NCBI RefSeq assembly: GCF_965248315.1 | Contig: NZ_CBDFIX010000002.1 | Location: forward strand, 4,278,001 to 4,342,000 | Length of the DNA stretch: 64,000 nucleotides | Direction of reading: 5' to 3' | DNA from: Ulvibacterium sp965248315 | GTDB lineage: Bacteria; Bacteroidota; Bacteroidia; Flavobacteriales; Flavobacteriaceae | In this document: piece by piece, positions 24,032 to 32,344 of the stretch | How positions within the stretch are numbered: position 1 is the stretch's first letter | Layout of the letters: each line of letters begins with the position of its first letter | Program-made: the position numbers and the translations under genes | The notes under the pieces: generated by a model | What the model was told of the DNA's origin: nothing | The model's input: the letters and a program-made list of their open reading frames with translations, nothing else | The model's database searches: none

Positions 24032-25921
24032 ATGGCAACAGGTAAGATCAATGTTTCGGTAGATAACATTTTTCCTCTCATAAAAAAGTTTTTATATAGC
24101 GATCACGAGATATTTCTTAGGGAGCTCATATCCAACGCTACGGATGCAACCCTAAAGCTAAAGCACTTAACTTCCATAGGTGAGGCCAAAGTGGAATATG
24201 GAAACCCCATTATAGAAATTAAAGTAGATAAGGAGGGAAAAAAGCTGCACATCATTGATCAAGGTCTTGGAATGACTGAGGAAGAGGTAAAAAAATATAT
24301 CAATGAGGTAGCCTTTTCCGGAGCGGAGGAGTTCTTGGACAAATACAAGGACGCCGAAAAGGATGCCGGTATTATAGGACACTTTGGACTCGGATTCTAT
24401 TCTTCCTTTATGGTGGCCGACAAAGTGGAGATCATCACCAAAAGTTATAAAGATGAGCCGGCGGTACATTGGTCCTGTGACGGTTCTCCCGAGTTTAGCT
24501 TAAAGCAAGGAAAAAAGGAAGAAAGAGGTACTGAAATTATTCTTCATATTGCCGAAGATTCCACTGAATTTCTTGAAGACAACAGAATAAGTGAACTTTT
24601 GCGCAAGTACAACAAGTTTATGCCCATACCCATAAAGTTCGGAACACGCACCGAAACTTTACCAAAGCCCGAGGATGCCAAGGAAGATGATCCCGCACCA
24701 ACCCAGGAGGTGGATAATTTTGTGAATAATCCCAATCCGGCGTGGACCAAGCAGCCTACCGAACTGGAAGACAAGGATTATAAGGAGTTCTACAGGGAAT
24801 TATATCCCATGCAATTTGAGGAGCCTTTGTTTCACATCCACTTAAATGTAGACTATCCTTTTAATCTTACGGGAATATTATATTTTCCAAAGCTGACAAA
24901 TGACTTGAATATTCAGAAAGATCGCATTCAGCTCTACCAAAATCAGGTATTCGTAACGGATAACGTAGAGGGTATCGTCCCTGAATTTCTAACCATGCTT
25001 AGAGGTGTCATAGACTCTCCGGATATTCCGTTGAACGTATCCCGGTCTTACCTACAGGCGGATGGCGCAGTTAAGAAAATATCCTCCTACATTACCCGAA
25101 AAGTAGCGGACAAATTGAACTCGCTCTTTAAAAACGATCGGGAGGAATTCGAAAAGAAATGGAATGATATTAAAATCGTTATCGAATACGGTATGCTGTC
25201 CGAAGATAAATTCTTTGAAAAGGCCGAAAAATTTGCGCTTTATCCAACCGTGGATGGCAACTATTATACTTTTGAGGAACTCCAGGAAAAAGTTAAGGCC
25301 AATCAAACGGACAAGGACGAAAAATTGATATTGCTTTATGCATCCAATCAAGAAGAGCAACATAGCTATATCGAAGCTGCAAAAGCAAAAGGCTATGAGG
25401 TATTGCTATTGGATTCACCTATCATTTCCCACCTAATGCAGAAGCTGGAGACTTCCAAAGAAAAGCTCTCCTTTGCACGCGTTGATGCCGATCACTTGGA
25501 TAATCTTATTAAAAAGGAGGATACGCAGATTTCCAAATTGTCCGATGAAGAGAAAGAAAAACTCAAGACAAATTTGGAAGAGGTAATCGAAGATAAAAAA
25601 TATACCGTTCAACTTGAAGCCATGGATAGCGATGCATCGCCATTCATTATTACGGAGCCCGAGTTTATGAGGCGCATGAAGGAAATGCAGCAGACTGGCG
25701 GCGGTGGCGGCATGTTTGGCATGGGTAATATGCCGGAAATGTATAACCTTATCGTAAACACCAATCATGAGCTGGTAAGTGAAATCCTGAATACCAAGAC
25801 AGCCAAGAAAAGAGAACGATTGATCAATCAATCCATAGACTTGGCCAGACTCTCCAAGGGGCTTCTTAAAGGTGAGGAGTTGACCAATTTCATAAAGCGT
25901 AGCTATGAGATGGTGAAGTAG
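24032..25921 (+). CDS. htpG: Molecular chaperone HtpG (Hsp90)
   Basis: A 629-residue bacterial Hsp90. The GHKL ATP-binding domain (1-about 215) has L-R-E-L-I-S-N-A-T-D-A, D-Q-G-L-G-M-T and G-H-F-G-L-G-F-Y-S; the middle domain includes the catalytic-Arg loop region N-V-S-R-S-Y-L-Q; the C-terminal domain carries the dimerisation helices and, as often in Bacteroidota, a Gly/Met-rich insert (TGGGGGMFGMGNMPEMYNL) near residues 557-575. An acidic Pro-rich loop follows the N domain (PEDAKEDDPAPTQEVDN), shorter than the eukaryotic charged linker. It is monocistronic with a strong terminator 35 nt after the stop. Confidence 0.97.
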   Translation: MATGKINVSVDNIFPLIKKFLYSDHEIFLRELISNATDATLKLKHLTSIGEAKVEYGNPIIEIKVDKEGKKLHIIDQGLGMTEEEVKKYINEVAFSGAEEFLDKYKDAEKDAGIIGHFGLGFYSSFMVADKVEIITKSYKDEPAVHWSCDGSPEFSLKQGKKEERGTEIILHIAEDSTEFLEDNRISELLRKYNKFMPIPIKFGTRTETLPKPEDAKEDDPAPTQEVDNFVNNPNPAWTKQPTELEDKDYKEFYRELYPMQFEEPLFHIHLNVDYPFNLTGILYFPKLTNDLNIQKDRIQLYQNQVFVTDNVEGIVPEFLTMLRGVIDSPDIPLNVSRSYLQADGAVKKISSYITRKVADKLNSLFKNDREEFEKKWNDIKIVIEYGMLSEDKFFEKAEKFALYPTVDGNYYTFEELQEKVKANQTDKDEKLILLYASNQEEQHSYIEAAKAKGYEVLLLDSPIISHLMQKLETSKEKLSFARVDADHLDNLIKKEDTQISKLSDEEKEKLKTNLEEVIEDKKYTVQLEAMDSDASPFIITEPEFMRRMKEMQQTGGGGGMFGMGNMPEMYNLIVNTNHELVSEILNTKTAKKRERLINQSIDLARLSKGLLKGEELTNFIKRSYEMVK

Positions 25922-25955
25922 CCCAGGCAGGAAATTGGAATTTTAGAAATAACAC

Positions 25956-25998
25956 AAACCGCCCGGTTTTCTTGATTGTTGAAAACGGGCGGTTTTTT
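25956..25998 (+). terminator. htpG terminator
   Basis: AAACCGCCCG.TTTTC pairs with GAAAA.CGGGCGGTTT across a loop near 25972-25980, followed by TTTT. It is a GC-rich stem with a T-tract. Confidence 0.9.
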
Positions 25999-26058
25999 AT
26001 TGCGCAATAAACGCTATCTTTCGTTTAATTATGTCCAACCCGTTTAATCTAAATGTAG

Positions 26059-27246
26059 ATGTCTTCCTTTAATAAATACCTTTGTACCTTTTTAATATTG
26101 AGTTTAGCCCTTTTGAATTTTAATTGCAAAACGGAAAAGAAGAAAGGATTATCCGAAGAAGAAATCTCCGAAGACTTAAAAGAAATGCCAACAATACAAA
26201 AAAGTGAATACGGTACAACACCAGAAGGTGAACGTGTGGATCTTTACACATTAAAAAACAGTAATGAGGTAACCGTGGACATTATTACGTATGGTGGCAT
26301 TATTACCTCTCTGAACGTTCCGAATAAACAGGGGGATTTGGAAAACATCGTCCTAGGTTATGATTCGTTGGATCTTTATGTGGAAAAAAACCCATTCTTT
26401 GGTGCCTTGGTAGGCCGTTATGGAAATCGAATTGGGGGTGCCAAATTTACCCTTGAAGGAGTGGAGTATTCTTTGGCCAAAAACAATGGAGATAACCATC
26501 TACATGGAGGAAAAAAAGGATTCGACAAGGTGGTGTGGAAAGCATCCGAAGAAAAAGAAGAGGATTTTGTTGCATTAAAATTGTCCTATACAAGCAAAGA
26601 TATGGAAGAAGGCTATCCGGGAAATCTTGATGTATTAGTCACCTATATATTAACAAATGATGATATCTTGAAAGTACTTTATGAGGCGACTACGGATAAA
26701 ACCACCATAGTAAACCTTACACAACATTCATATTTTAATCTTTCAGGGGATTTTTCAAAAACCATCTTGGATCATGAAATGATGCTTAATGCTGACCATT
26801 ACCTGCCTGTGGACAATGAATTGATTCCTTTGGGGGAATTGGCCCCTGTGGAAGGGACTCCCTTCGATTTTACCACTCCGAAGCCTATTGGCACCGATAT
26901 TGAAAAAGACCACGAGCAATTAAAAATAGGTTTGGGATATGACCACTGTTGGGTTTTGAATGGACAAAATACCGGTTTAAGATCAATAGCAAGAGTCCAT
27001 CATCCTGAGAGCGGAAGAGTTATGGAAGTTTTTTCAACCGAACCTGGAGTTCAATTTTATACCAGTAATTTTTTAGATGGTACACTCCCCAAAAAAGGAG
27101 GCGGTTTCTATGCCCAAAGAAGCGGTTTTTGTCTGGAGACACAGCATTATCCGGATTCTCCCAACAAACCGGACTATCCCTCCGTTGTGCTAAATGCTGG
27201 AGACAAGTATACTTCTGAAACATCATTCCAGTTTTCCGTGGAGTAA
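26059..27246 (+). CDS. Aldose 1-epimerase (galactose mutarotase), lipoprotein
   Basis: A 395-residue GalM-family enzyme that interconverts alpha and beta anomers of aldoses. Substrate-binding and catalytic segments are present: F-G-A-L-V-G-R-Y-G-N-R-I near 113-124, N-N-G-D-N-H-L-H-G-G near 138, the catalytic His in T-Q-H-S-Y-F-N-L-S-G near 222, G-Y-D-H-C-W and the catalytic Glu in F-C-L-E-T-Q-H-Y-P-D-S-P-N near 361. The N-terminus (LILSLALLNFNCKTEKKK) is a lipoprotein signal, so the enzyme is extracytoplasmic and probably acts during sugar uptake. No sugar-utilisation genes are beside it. Confidence 0.93.
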   Translation: MSSFNKYLCTFLILSLALLNFNCKTEKKKGLSEEEISEDLKEMPTIQKSEYGTTPEGERVDLYTLKNSNEVTVDIITYGGIITSLNVPNKQGDLENIVLGYDSLDLYVEKNPFFGALVGRYGNRIGGAKFTLEGVEYSLAKNNGDNHLHGGKKGFDKVVWKASEEKEEDFVALKLSYTSKDMEEGYPGNLDVLVTYILTNDDILKVLYEATTDKTTIVNLTQHSYFNLSGDFSKTILDHEMMLNADHYLPVDNELIPLGELAPVEGTPFDFTTPKPIGTDIEKDHEQLKIGLGYDHCWVLNGQNTGLRSIARVHHPESGRVMEVFSTEPGVQFYTSNFLDGTLPKKGGGFYAQRSGFCLETQHYPDSPNKPDYPSVVLNAGDKYTSETSFQFSVE

Positions 27247-27408
27247 TGCGGCAGGATTGAAATCCAATAGGTTGTTTAACTACCTTAGCAATCCCTAAGG
27301 CATAGGAAGTATGTGGAATTTCGGACATCACGGCAATGGATACCATAAATATATTAGACCATGGCCCATAGGTGAGCCTTTATGATATTTCAAAAAGGAT
27401 AAGGGAGA

Positions 27409-27828
27409 TTATTCAATACTAAATTGTTTGTTCCAATGTGTTTTCAACAAATAGACTTGCACGGAGAAAAAAATAGCCAAACTTAAGGATCCATACATCA
27501 AAGCATCCGGAAGCTTAAAACCATCCAATATGTTAATAAATCCGTCGACATTGAAAAAATCAAAATTCCATGTAGGCAGGTTTACCAACCCTAAATTTTC
27601 TGGCTCGATAAAGGTATAGCCAAAGAATACGACCAATAAAACTCCAGAGATCCACCATACATAACTCGGAATTAAGGGACTATATGAAAATATTCTTGCC
27701 CTTTGGCTATCCTTTTGGATCTTTGAGATAACCGAAGTTGTAAAATTGGTTGACGGCTCCTCTAAACCGGCCTCTTGGATTATTTCCTTATAAAAAGCTT
27801 CCAACGCTTTGTTTTCATCCTTTTCCAT
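27409..27828 (-). CDS. Putative membrane partner of the ECF sigma factor
   Basis: A 139-residue protein with a cytoplasmic N-terminal helix region (ALEAFYKEIIQEAGLEEPSTNFTTSVISKI) and two hydrophobic segments (about 50-72 and 108-130). It begins 6 nt after the ECF sigma gene, the classic place of an anti-sigma factor. No zinc-binding HxxxCxxC motif is present, so it would be an anti-sigma of a non-ZAS kind. That role is inferred from position and topology only; sequence homology was not recognised. Confidence 0.6.
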   Translation of the reverse strand: MEKDENKALEAFYKEIIQEAGLEEPSTNFTTSVISKIQKDSQRARIFSYSPLIPSYVWWISGVLLVVFFGYTFIEPENLGLVNLPTWNFDFFNVDGFINILDGFKLPDALMYGSLSLAIFFSVQVYLLKTHWNKQFSIE

Positions 27829-27834
27829 GGTCCT

Positions 27835-28398
27835 TTAAATTTTCTCTTGCAATTTATCCTTTAAAATTCCTCCCAGTCGTTTCCGCGCCCGGAACAACTT
27901 TACCTTCAATGTATCCGGACTTGCGTCCATTACTTTGGAAATTTCCTTTAAGGAAAGCTCTTCAAAATAATGTAATGTAAGTATAGTGGCATAGTCGGGC
28001 GGTAGTTTTTTCATGGCTTTTTTGAGGGTATATTTTCGGTCATCCATTTCAAATTGGTCCATAACATCTTCCAAATTTGCTTTATTGTGTTCAGCATATT
28101 CCTCTATTAAGGTGGTTTCCGGGGCTCTTCCCAATCGCTTTACATAATCCAGGCTTCGGTTGTAGGCTATTTTATAGACCCAGGTTGAAAACTTGGAGTC
28201 TCCCTTGAATCCTGGTAATGCTTTATATACCTTTAGAAAGGTATCCTGTGCCACCTCTTCCGCCTCCTCATTATTCCTTACCATACGCACCGCCAAGGTA
28301 TAGACCATATGTTTATACCGGTCTACCAAAACCGAAAAGGCATTGGTATCCCCTTTGATAACTTTATCAATATAATATTGGTCTTGTTGAAGGCTCAT
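27835..28398 (-). CDS. ECF-type RNA polymerase sigma factor
   Basis: A 187-residue group-4 sigma factor. Region 2 runs from about residue 20 (FSVLVDRYKHMVYTLAVRMV, EEVAQDTFLKVYKALPGFKG, FSTWVYKIAYNRSLDYVKR) and region 4 from about 125 (KLPPDYATILTLHYFEELSLKEISKVM, LFRARKRL). It directs polymerase to a small regulon, usually envelope-related. The promoter region is remarkable: TGTAACC, 17 nt, GTCCTA precedes it, and an identical element faces the divergent DUF6249 gene. The -10-like box ends about 10 nt before the ATG, so the message may be nearly leaderless. A putative membrane partner follows after 6 nt. Confidence 0.93.
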   Translation of the reverse strand: MSLQQDQYYIDKVIKGDTNAFSVLVDRYKHMVYTLAVRMVRNNEEAEEVAQDTFLKVYKALPGFKGDSKFSTWVYKIAYNRSLDYVKRLGRAPETTLIEEYAEHNKANLEDVMDQFEMDDRKYTLKKAMKKLPPDYATILTLHYFEELSLKEISKVMDASPDTLKVKLFRARKRLGGILKDKLQEKI

Positions 28399-28400
28399 TA

Positions 28401-28501
28401 CATCCCATAGGACAATGAAGTTACGAAGTAGGTTACACTTTTTTGAAAAAAAAATATCATTTTGTGTAACCTTAAAAATGCAATGGCAGTCCTATGGGAT
28501 G
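28401..28501. promoter_or_regulatory. Symmetric divergent ECF-type promoter pair
   Basis: Two nested inverted repeats share one centre at 28451. Outer arms: CATCCCATAGGAC (28401-28413) and GTCCTATGGGATG (28489-28501), 13 bp perfect. Inner arms: AGGTTACAC (28430-28438) and GTGTAACCT (28464-28472), 9 bp perfect. Read outward on either strand this gives TGTAACC, exactly 17 nt, GTCCTA. The spacers are not symmetric, so selection appears to act on the -35 and -10 boxes. It most likely drives both the sigma gene and the DUF6249 gene. Confidence 0.75.
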
Positions 28502-28559
28502 AACAAGTTTAATTTATCAATCGAACCGCCCAACATAGGGTAAACTAAAAACAAATCAT

Positions 28560-28913
28560 ATGGCAGCAGCAATTTTAATACCTATTAGCTTTTTTTTAGT
28601 CGTCTTTGCAATTACCTATCTCCACTATTCCACAAGAAATAAGGAACGTTTGGCCCTTATCGAAAAAGGGGCGGATGCCAGTATTTTTGTTAGGGGAAAA
28701 AGGGAAAGGCCTTCGGCAGCCTGGAAAATACTTATTCTAAACGTTGCCCTTTTGCTCATGGGCATTGGAGCAGGAATTGTCATAGGCGGTATTGTGGCCA
28801 CTAACCTTAATGTGGATTGGGATATTGCCTTGCCCGGATCTATCTTTCTTATGGCTGGAACTGGACTTTTGGTAGGCTTCTTTTTGACCAAGAAAATGGA
28901 TAAGGAAGATTAG
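28560..28913 (+). CDS. DUF6249-type small membrane protein
   Basis: A 117-residue protein with three hydrophobic segments (2-22, 54-80 and 88-108) and the conserved Y-S-T-R-N-K-E-R-L-A-L-I-E-K-G loop, which I recognise as the DUF6249 family common in Bacteroidota. The function is unknown. It is divergent from an ECF sigma gene and faces an identical promoter-like element, so it is probably a target of that sigma factor, perhaps in envelope stress. A terminator follows 30 nt after the stop. Confidence 0.8.
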   Translation: MAAAILIPISFFLVVFAITYLHYSTRNKERLALIEKGADASIFVRGKRERPSAAWKILILNVALLLMGIGAGIVIGGIVATNLNVDWDIALPGSIFLMAGTGLLVGFFLTKKMDKED

Positions 28914-28942
28914 GAAGTCATTTATTCTGTTAAAACATGATT

Positions 28943-28980
28943 AAAAACCATCGTATAACCACGGTGGTTTTTTATTTTTA
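28943..28980 (+). terminator. Terminator after the DUF6249 gene
   Basis: AAAAACCATCG pairs with CGGTGGTTTTT (11 bp with one wobble, 8-nt loop), followed by TTTATTTTTA. It ends only 5 nt before the MOSC gene ATG. Confidence 0.8.
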
Positions 28981-28984
28981 GGGA

Positions 28985-29617
28985 ATGCGTATCATTTCTA
29001 CCAATATTGGCCAGCCTACAACAATTCTCTGGAATGGCAAAAAAGAACAAACTGGTATTTTCAAATATCCGGTTTCCGAACCTTTGTTTTTGGAAAAAGA
29101 ATCCGTTGCCCGGGACACTATTTCCAATCGCAGGGTACATGGTGGTGTTCATAAAGCGTGCTATCTTTTCCCCATGGGCCAGTATCCGTATTGGAAAGGG
29201 CTGTATCCCAATTTGAAATGGGATTGGGGAATGTTCGGCGAAAATCTTACCGTAGAGGGATTGGACGAAGCCCAGATCCGCATCGGGGATATTTTTCGGG
29301 TCGGGTCGGCATTGGTACAGGTCTCACAACCTCGAGAACCTTGCTATAAATTGGGAGTCCGTTTCGGCAATCAAGACATATTGCGGCAGTTTATAGACCA
29401 TGGGTATTCAGGTATGTATGTCCGGGTTTTGGAGGAAGGACAGGTAAAGACCGGGGATGTATTGCAATTGGAAAAAGCCTCGGAAAACCCCCTTACCGTA
29501 AAACAATTTTTCAACTTTCTTTTTGAGCGAAAAAAAAATCCCGATATTTTGCAACTGGCAATCGCAAACACTGCCTTGCCGGAACATAAAAGGGAACGCT
29601 TAAAAAAATATCTGTAG
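28985..29617 (+). CDS. MOSC-domain protein (YiiM-like)
   Basis: A 210-residue MOSC-domain protein, related to the sulfur-carrying C-terminal domain of molybdenum-cofactor sulfurase and to YiiM/mARC enzymes. Family marks are R-V-H-G-G-V-H-K-A-C-Y near residue 49, G-M-F-G-E-N-L-T-V-E-G-L near 82, I-G-D-I-F-R-V-G-S-A-L-V-Q-V-S-Q-P-R-E-P-C-Y-K-L with the conserved Cys near 121, and a YiiM-like C-terminal helical tail. Such proteins reduce N-hydroxylated compounds with a molybdenum cofactor. The gene begins 5 nt after a terminator and its stop overlaps the next gene by one base. Confidence 0.9.
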   Translation: MRIISTNIGQPTTILWNGKKEQTGIFKYPVSEPLFLEKESVARDTISNRRVHGGVHKACYLFPMGQYPYWKGLYPNLKWDWGMFGENLTVEGLDEAQIRIGDIFRVGSALVQVSQPREPCYKLGVRFGNQDILRQFIDHGYSGMYVRVLEEGQVKTGDVLQLEKASENPLTVKQFFNFLFERKKNPDILQLAIANTALPEHKRERLKKYL

Positions 29618-29982
29618 TGGGGACATCCTATCCTTGGCATCTATACCTTATGGCAACTGTCTATGTGATCGCCGGCCTAATGCACTTCATAAAACCCAAA
29701 ATGTACCGACAAATTTTGCCCGCCTATTTACCGGGGCACAAAATTTTGGTCACGTTGAGCGGATTAGCGGAGATTATCCTTGGGGTTGCATTATGCTTTG
29801 CTGCGACCAAAGATTTGGCCATTTATGGCATCATAGGAATGCTGACGTTTTTTTTACCTGTGCATTTCCACATGCTTTTTAACGAAAAGGCCTCTATGGG
29901 ACTTCCCCGCTGGATGTTGTTTTGGCGTATTCCGTTACAATTTGCACTAATGTTTTGGGCGTATCTCTATCTACCATTCTAA
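29617..29982 (+). CDS. DoxX-like small membrane protein
   Basis: A 121-residue protein with four hydrophobic segments, matching the DoxX/SURF4-like family: H-L-Y-L-M-A-T-V-Y-V-I-A-G-L-M-H-F, P-K-M-Y-R-Q-I-L-P-A-Y-L-P-G-H, then G-L-A-E-I-I-L-G-V-A-L and a final aromatic helix. The function is unclear. I took the GTG at 29617, which overlaps the MOSC stop by one base and keeps the W-H-L-Y-L-M segment; ATG 29650 is the alternative and would shorten the first helix. It is translationally coupled to the MOSC gene. Confidence 0.75.
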   Translation: MGTSYPWHLYLMATVYVIAGLMHFIKPKMYRQILPAYLPGHKILVTLSGLAEIILGVALCFAATKDLAIYGIIGMLTFFLPVHFHMLFNEKASMGLPRWMLFWRIPLQFALMFWAYLYLPF

Positions 29983-29985
29983 ACG

Positions 29986-30022
29986 AAAAGACCCCAAAGG
30001 TCCAGAACCTTCGGGGTCAAAA
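29986..30022 (-). terminator. Terminator between convergent genes, minus direction
   Basis: GACCCCGAAGG / CCTTTGGGGTC on the minus strand with a T-run after the stem (TTTTCGTTT). It closes the 194-residue protein gene 25 nt after its stop; the plus direction lacks a T-tract. Confidence 0.75.
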
Positions 30023-30042
30023 ATCAACTCAACTTAAACTAC

Positions 30043-30627
30043 TTAGTTAACAACAATATCTTCGTAATGAACTGATCCACTATCCCGTACAATTACAGTG
30101 TAGTTGCCCGCGAAAGCGTTTTTGAAATTGAATGCTTTTTCTACAAGGGTCTCATTCTCCAGAGTCTCCTTAAAAACCATTCGGTTGTCACTGTCCAACA
30201 CCTTAATCTCTACTTTTTTACCTTCAAGGTTCAAGAGATTTAGGTAAACCATGTTATCTACTTTTCTGAATACGGGTTTGGCGTTTTCCTTTCTCCTGGC
30301 AACACCCACCTTATCATCAATATTTATGGTATACGTGATTTTCTTCAAGGCATTCTCGGCCTCCAAAAGATAATCCCCTTCCTCCAAGTTCTTTAAATCG
30401 AACTTTTTGGTATACACCTTGGTATTGGATACATCTTCCGAATAGATAATGTTTCCATTCTCATCAACTATTTGAATATAGGTATCTTCTTCCTGGGTGT
30501 CCCATTCAAAAACAAGGGCCTTGTCATCTGTCCTGTTGATTACTCTCAGTTTTGGATCTTTAGCTACAGCAGTAGCGGTCACAAACAATAGGGCAATAAC
30601 TGTTGTAAATTTTAGAATCGTCTTCAT
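30043..30627 (-). CDS. Exported protein of unknown function, beta-sandwich-like
   Basis: A 194-residue secreted protein with signal peptide MKTILKFTTVIALLFVTATAVA. The mature part is beta-rich, with two similar halves: Y-I-Q-I-V-D-E-N-G-N-I-I-Y-S-E-D-V near 50 and V-E-I-K-V-L-D-S-D-N-R-M-V-F-K-E-T near 138, each followed by F-x-x-K-N/L and an aromatic strand. This is the pattern of Por-type C-terminal or DUF3244-like sandwiches. I recognise it as a common flavobacterial hypothetical protein without function. A TAAGTTTG box on the minus strand (30672-30665) lies about 38 nt upstream. Confidence 0.7.
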   Translation of the reverse strand: MKTILKFTTVIALLFVTATAVAKDPKLRVINRTDDKALVFEWDTQEEDTYIQIVDENGNIIYSEDVSNTKVYTKKFDLKNLEEGDYLLEAENALKKITYTINIDDKVGVARRKENAKPVFRKVDNMVYLNLLNLEGKKVEIKVLDSDNRMVFKETLENETLVEKAFNFKNAFAGNYTVIVRDSGSVHYEDIVVN

Positions 30628-30830
30628 AACATTTTGTTTTAGGGTTACTAAATAATTTACAGGACAAACTTACCGCCATATTGCTGCCCACACTACCTCT
30701 TGATTTTCCTTTTTATGTGTTATTTTAACCTGTACATAGGTTAAATAAATGTTAACAGGTAATATTGCATATATTTTGGGTAATTTTGCATAGTCTTCTT
30801 CATAGGACCCAACGTAACTTTAATCTTGGT

Positions 30831-31715
30831 ATGAAGAACGAAATGACATCACTTAAACCTGCTTTTGAAGCTATAGAACCCAATTTTGGGCACTCCTTTA
30901 CGTATCAAAAATTTGATGCGCAGCGGAACAATAAGAACAGTTCCTGGCATTACCATCCGGAAATCGAGCTGGTTTATGTAAACGGCGGTTCTGGCAAACG
31001 ACAGATAGGTAGCCATGTATCTTATTACGGTAATGGCGACCTGATACTTATAGGAAGTAATTTGCCGCATTGTGGATTTACCAACGCTCTCACGGGAAAT
31101 GAAAGTGAGACCGTAGTACAGATGAAAGCCGATTTTTTGGGAAACGACTTTTTCAATATCCCCGAAATGAAAAAAATTCAAAGTCTTTTTGAAATGGCCC
31201 AAGGTGGCATCGCATTTTCAGGGAAGACCAAAAGGAAAATCGGGGAAAAAATGGAGATTTTGGAATATCAGGGCGATTTTCAAAGGCTACTTTCCATTTT
31301 GAATATTCTGAACGAGCTAGCTATTTCCCAGGACTTTAAGGTTTTGAATGCCGAAGGTTTTTCCATGAAGACCGAGGTAAAGGACAATGACCGTATAAAT
31401 AAGGTCTTTAATCACGTAAAGGCCAACTTCAAGGAGGAGATTTCCTTGGACGAGATGGCGGATCTGGTAAGTATGACGGTTCCTTCGTTCTGTAGGTATT
31501 TTAAAAAGATTACCAATAAAACCTTCGTTCAGTTCGTAAACGAATATAGATTGGTACATGCCTCAAAGCTTTTGGCAGAAAAGCCCATGAGCATTACAGA
31601 CGTATGTTTTGAGAGCGGGTTCAACAATTTTTCACATTTTAATAAACAATTCAAGGCTTTTACCGGGCAAAATCCTTCGGAATATAGAAATCAATTAAAA
31701 AAAGTCTTGAATTAA
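30831..31715 (+). CDS. AraC-family transcriptional regulator
   Basis: A 294-residue regulator. The N-terminal cupin-like ligand domain (about 10-110) has W-H-Y-H-P-E-I-E-L-V-Y and G-D-L-I-L-I-G-S-N-L-P-H; the C-terminal pair of helix-turn-helices (about 195-294) ends with the family signature F-E-S-G-F-N-N-F-S-H-F-N-K-Q-F-K-A-F-T-G-Q-N-P-S-E-Y-R. I chose ATG 30831 because a TAATTTTG box (30781-30788) would lie inside any longer frame. The stop overlaps the alkB-like start by one base, so the two are cotranslated. The natural effector is unknown. Confidence 0.9.
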   Translation: MKNEMTSLKPAFEAIEPNFGHSFTYQKFDAQRNNKNSSWHYHPEIELVYVNGGSGKRQIGSHVSYYGNGDLILIGSNLPHCGFTNALTGNESETVVQMKADFLGNDFFNIPEMKKIQSLFEMAQGGIAFSGKTKRKIGEKMEILEYQGDFQRLLSILNILNELAISQDFKVLNAEGFSMKTEVKDNDRINKVFNHVKANFKEEISLDEMADLVSMTVPSFCRYFKKITNKTFVQFVNEYRLVHASKLLAEKPMSITDVCFESGFNNFSHFNKQFKAFTGQNPSEYRNQLKKVLN

Positions 31716-32314
31716 TGGCAGCCCTTTTCCAGGAAAACGTTAGACTTAACTTACCGGACAGTGAAATGGTTTATTATCCATGCTTTCTGGAAAAGAATGA
31801 GGCCGATACCTATTTTGAGCTCCTGAAAAAGACTGTTCCTTGGCAACAGGACACCATTAAAGTATTTGGAAAGGAATATCTCCAACCCAGGTTAACAGCC
31901 CTATACGCATCCAATGAAAGAACCTATTCGTATTCCAACATTACCATGAGGCCATTGCCCTTTACCGGTGAATTGTTGGAAATAAAGAAAAAAATCGAAA
32001 TACATACGAGAGCAAAATTCACCACTTGCCTTTTAAATCTTTACAGGGATGGAAAGGATAGCAACGGTTGGCATTCAGATGATGAGAAGGAACTGGGAAC
32101 CAATCCGGTAATCGCTTCCTTGACCTTGGGTCAAGAACGTTTTTTTCACCTTAAACATAAAAAGGATAAGACGCTCAGACAAAAAATACTATTGGAACAC
32201 GGCAGTTTACTTGTAATGGGAGGTAAGACACAAAATCACTGGCTGCATCAAATTCCAAAGACGGCAAGACCCATCGGGAAGCGAATCAATCTGACCTTTA
32301 GGGTCATAAAATAA
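31715..32314 (+). CDS. AlkB-like 2-oxoglutarate/Fe(II) dioxygenase
   Basis: A 199-residue AlkB-family enzyme that repairs alkylated bases by oxidative demethylation. The iron ligands H120-x-D122 (G-W-H-S-D-D-E) and H178 (H-W-L-H-Q-I-P) and the 2-oxoglutarate Arg residues in R190-I-N-L-T-F-R196 are present, and N-L-Y-R-D-G near 108-113 is conserved. It resembles the AlkB homologue 2/3 group more than E. coli AlkB. It overlaps the AraC-type gene by one base and is closed by a terminator 2 nt past the stop. Confidence 0.92.
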   Translation: MAALFQENVRLNLPDSEMVYYPCFLEKNEADTYFELLKKTVPWQQDTIKVFGKEYLQPRLTALYASNERTYSYSNITMRPLPFTGELLEIKKKIEIHTRAKFTTCLLNLYRDGKDSNGWHSDDEKELGTNPVIASLTLGQERFFHLKHKKDKTLRQKILLEHGSLLVMGGKTQNHWLHQIPKTARPIGKRINLTFRVIK

Positions 32315-32344
32315 AAAATCGGTCTTCTTCAAACCGATTTTTTA
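32313..32344 (+). terminator. Terminator after the AraC-alkB pair
   Basis: AAAAAATCGGT pairs with ACCGATTTTTT around a 9-nt loop; it begins at the alkB stop codon. The A- and T-tracts make it potentially bidirectional. Confidence 0.85.
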
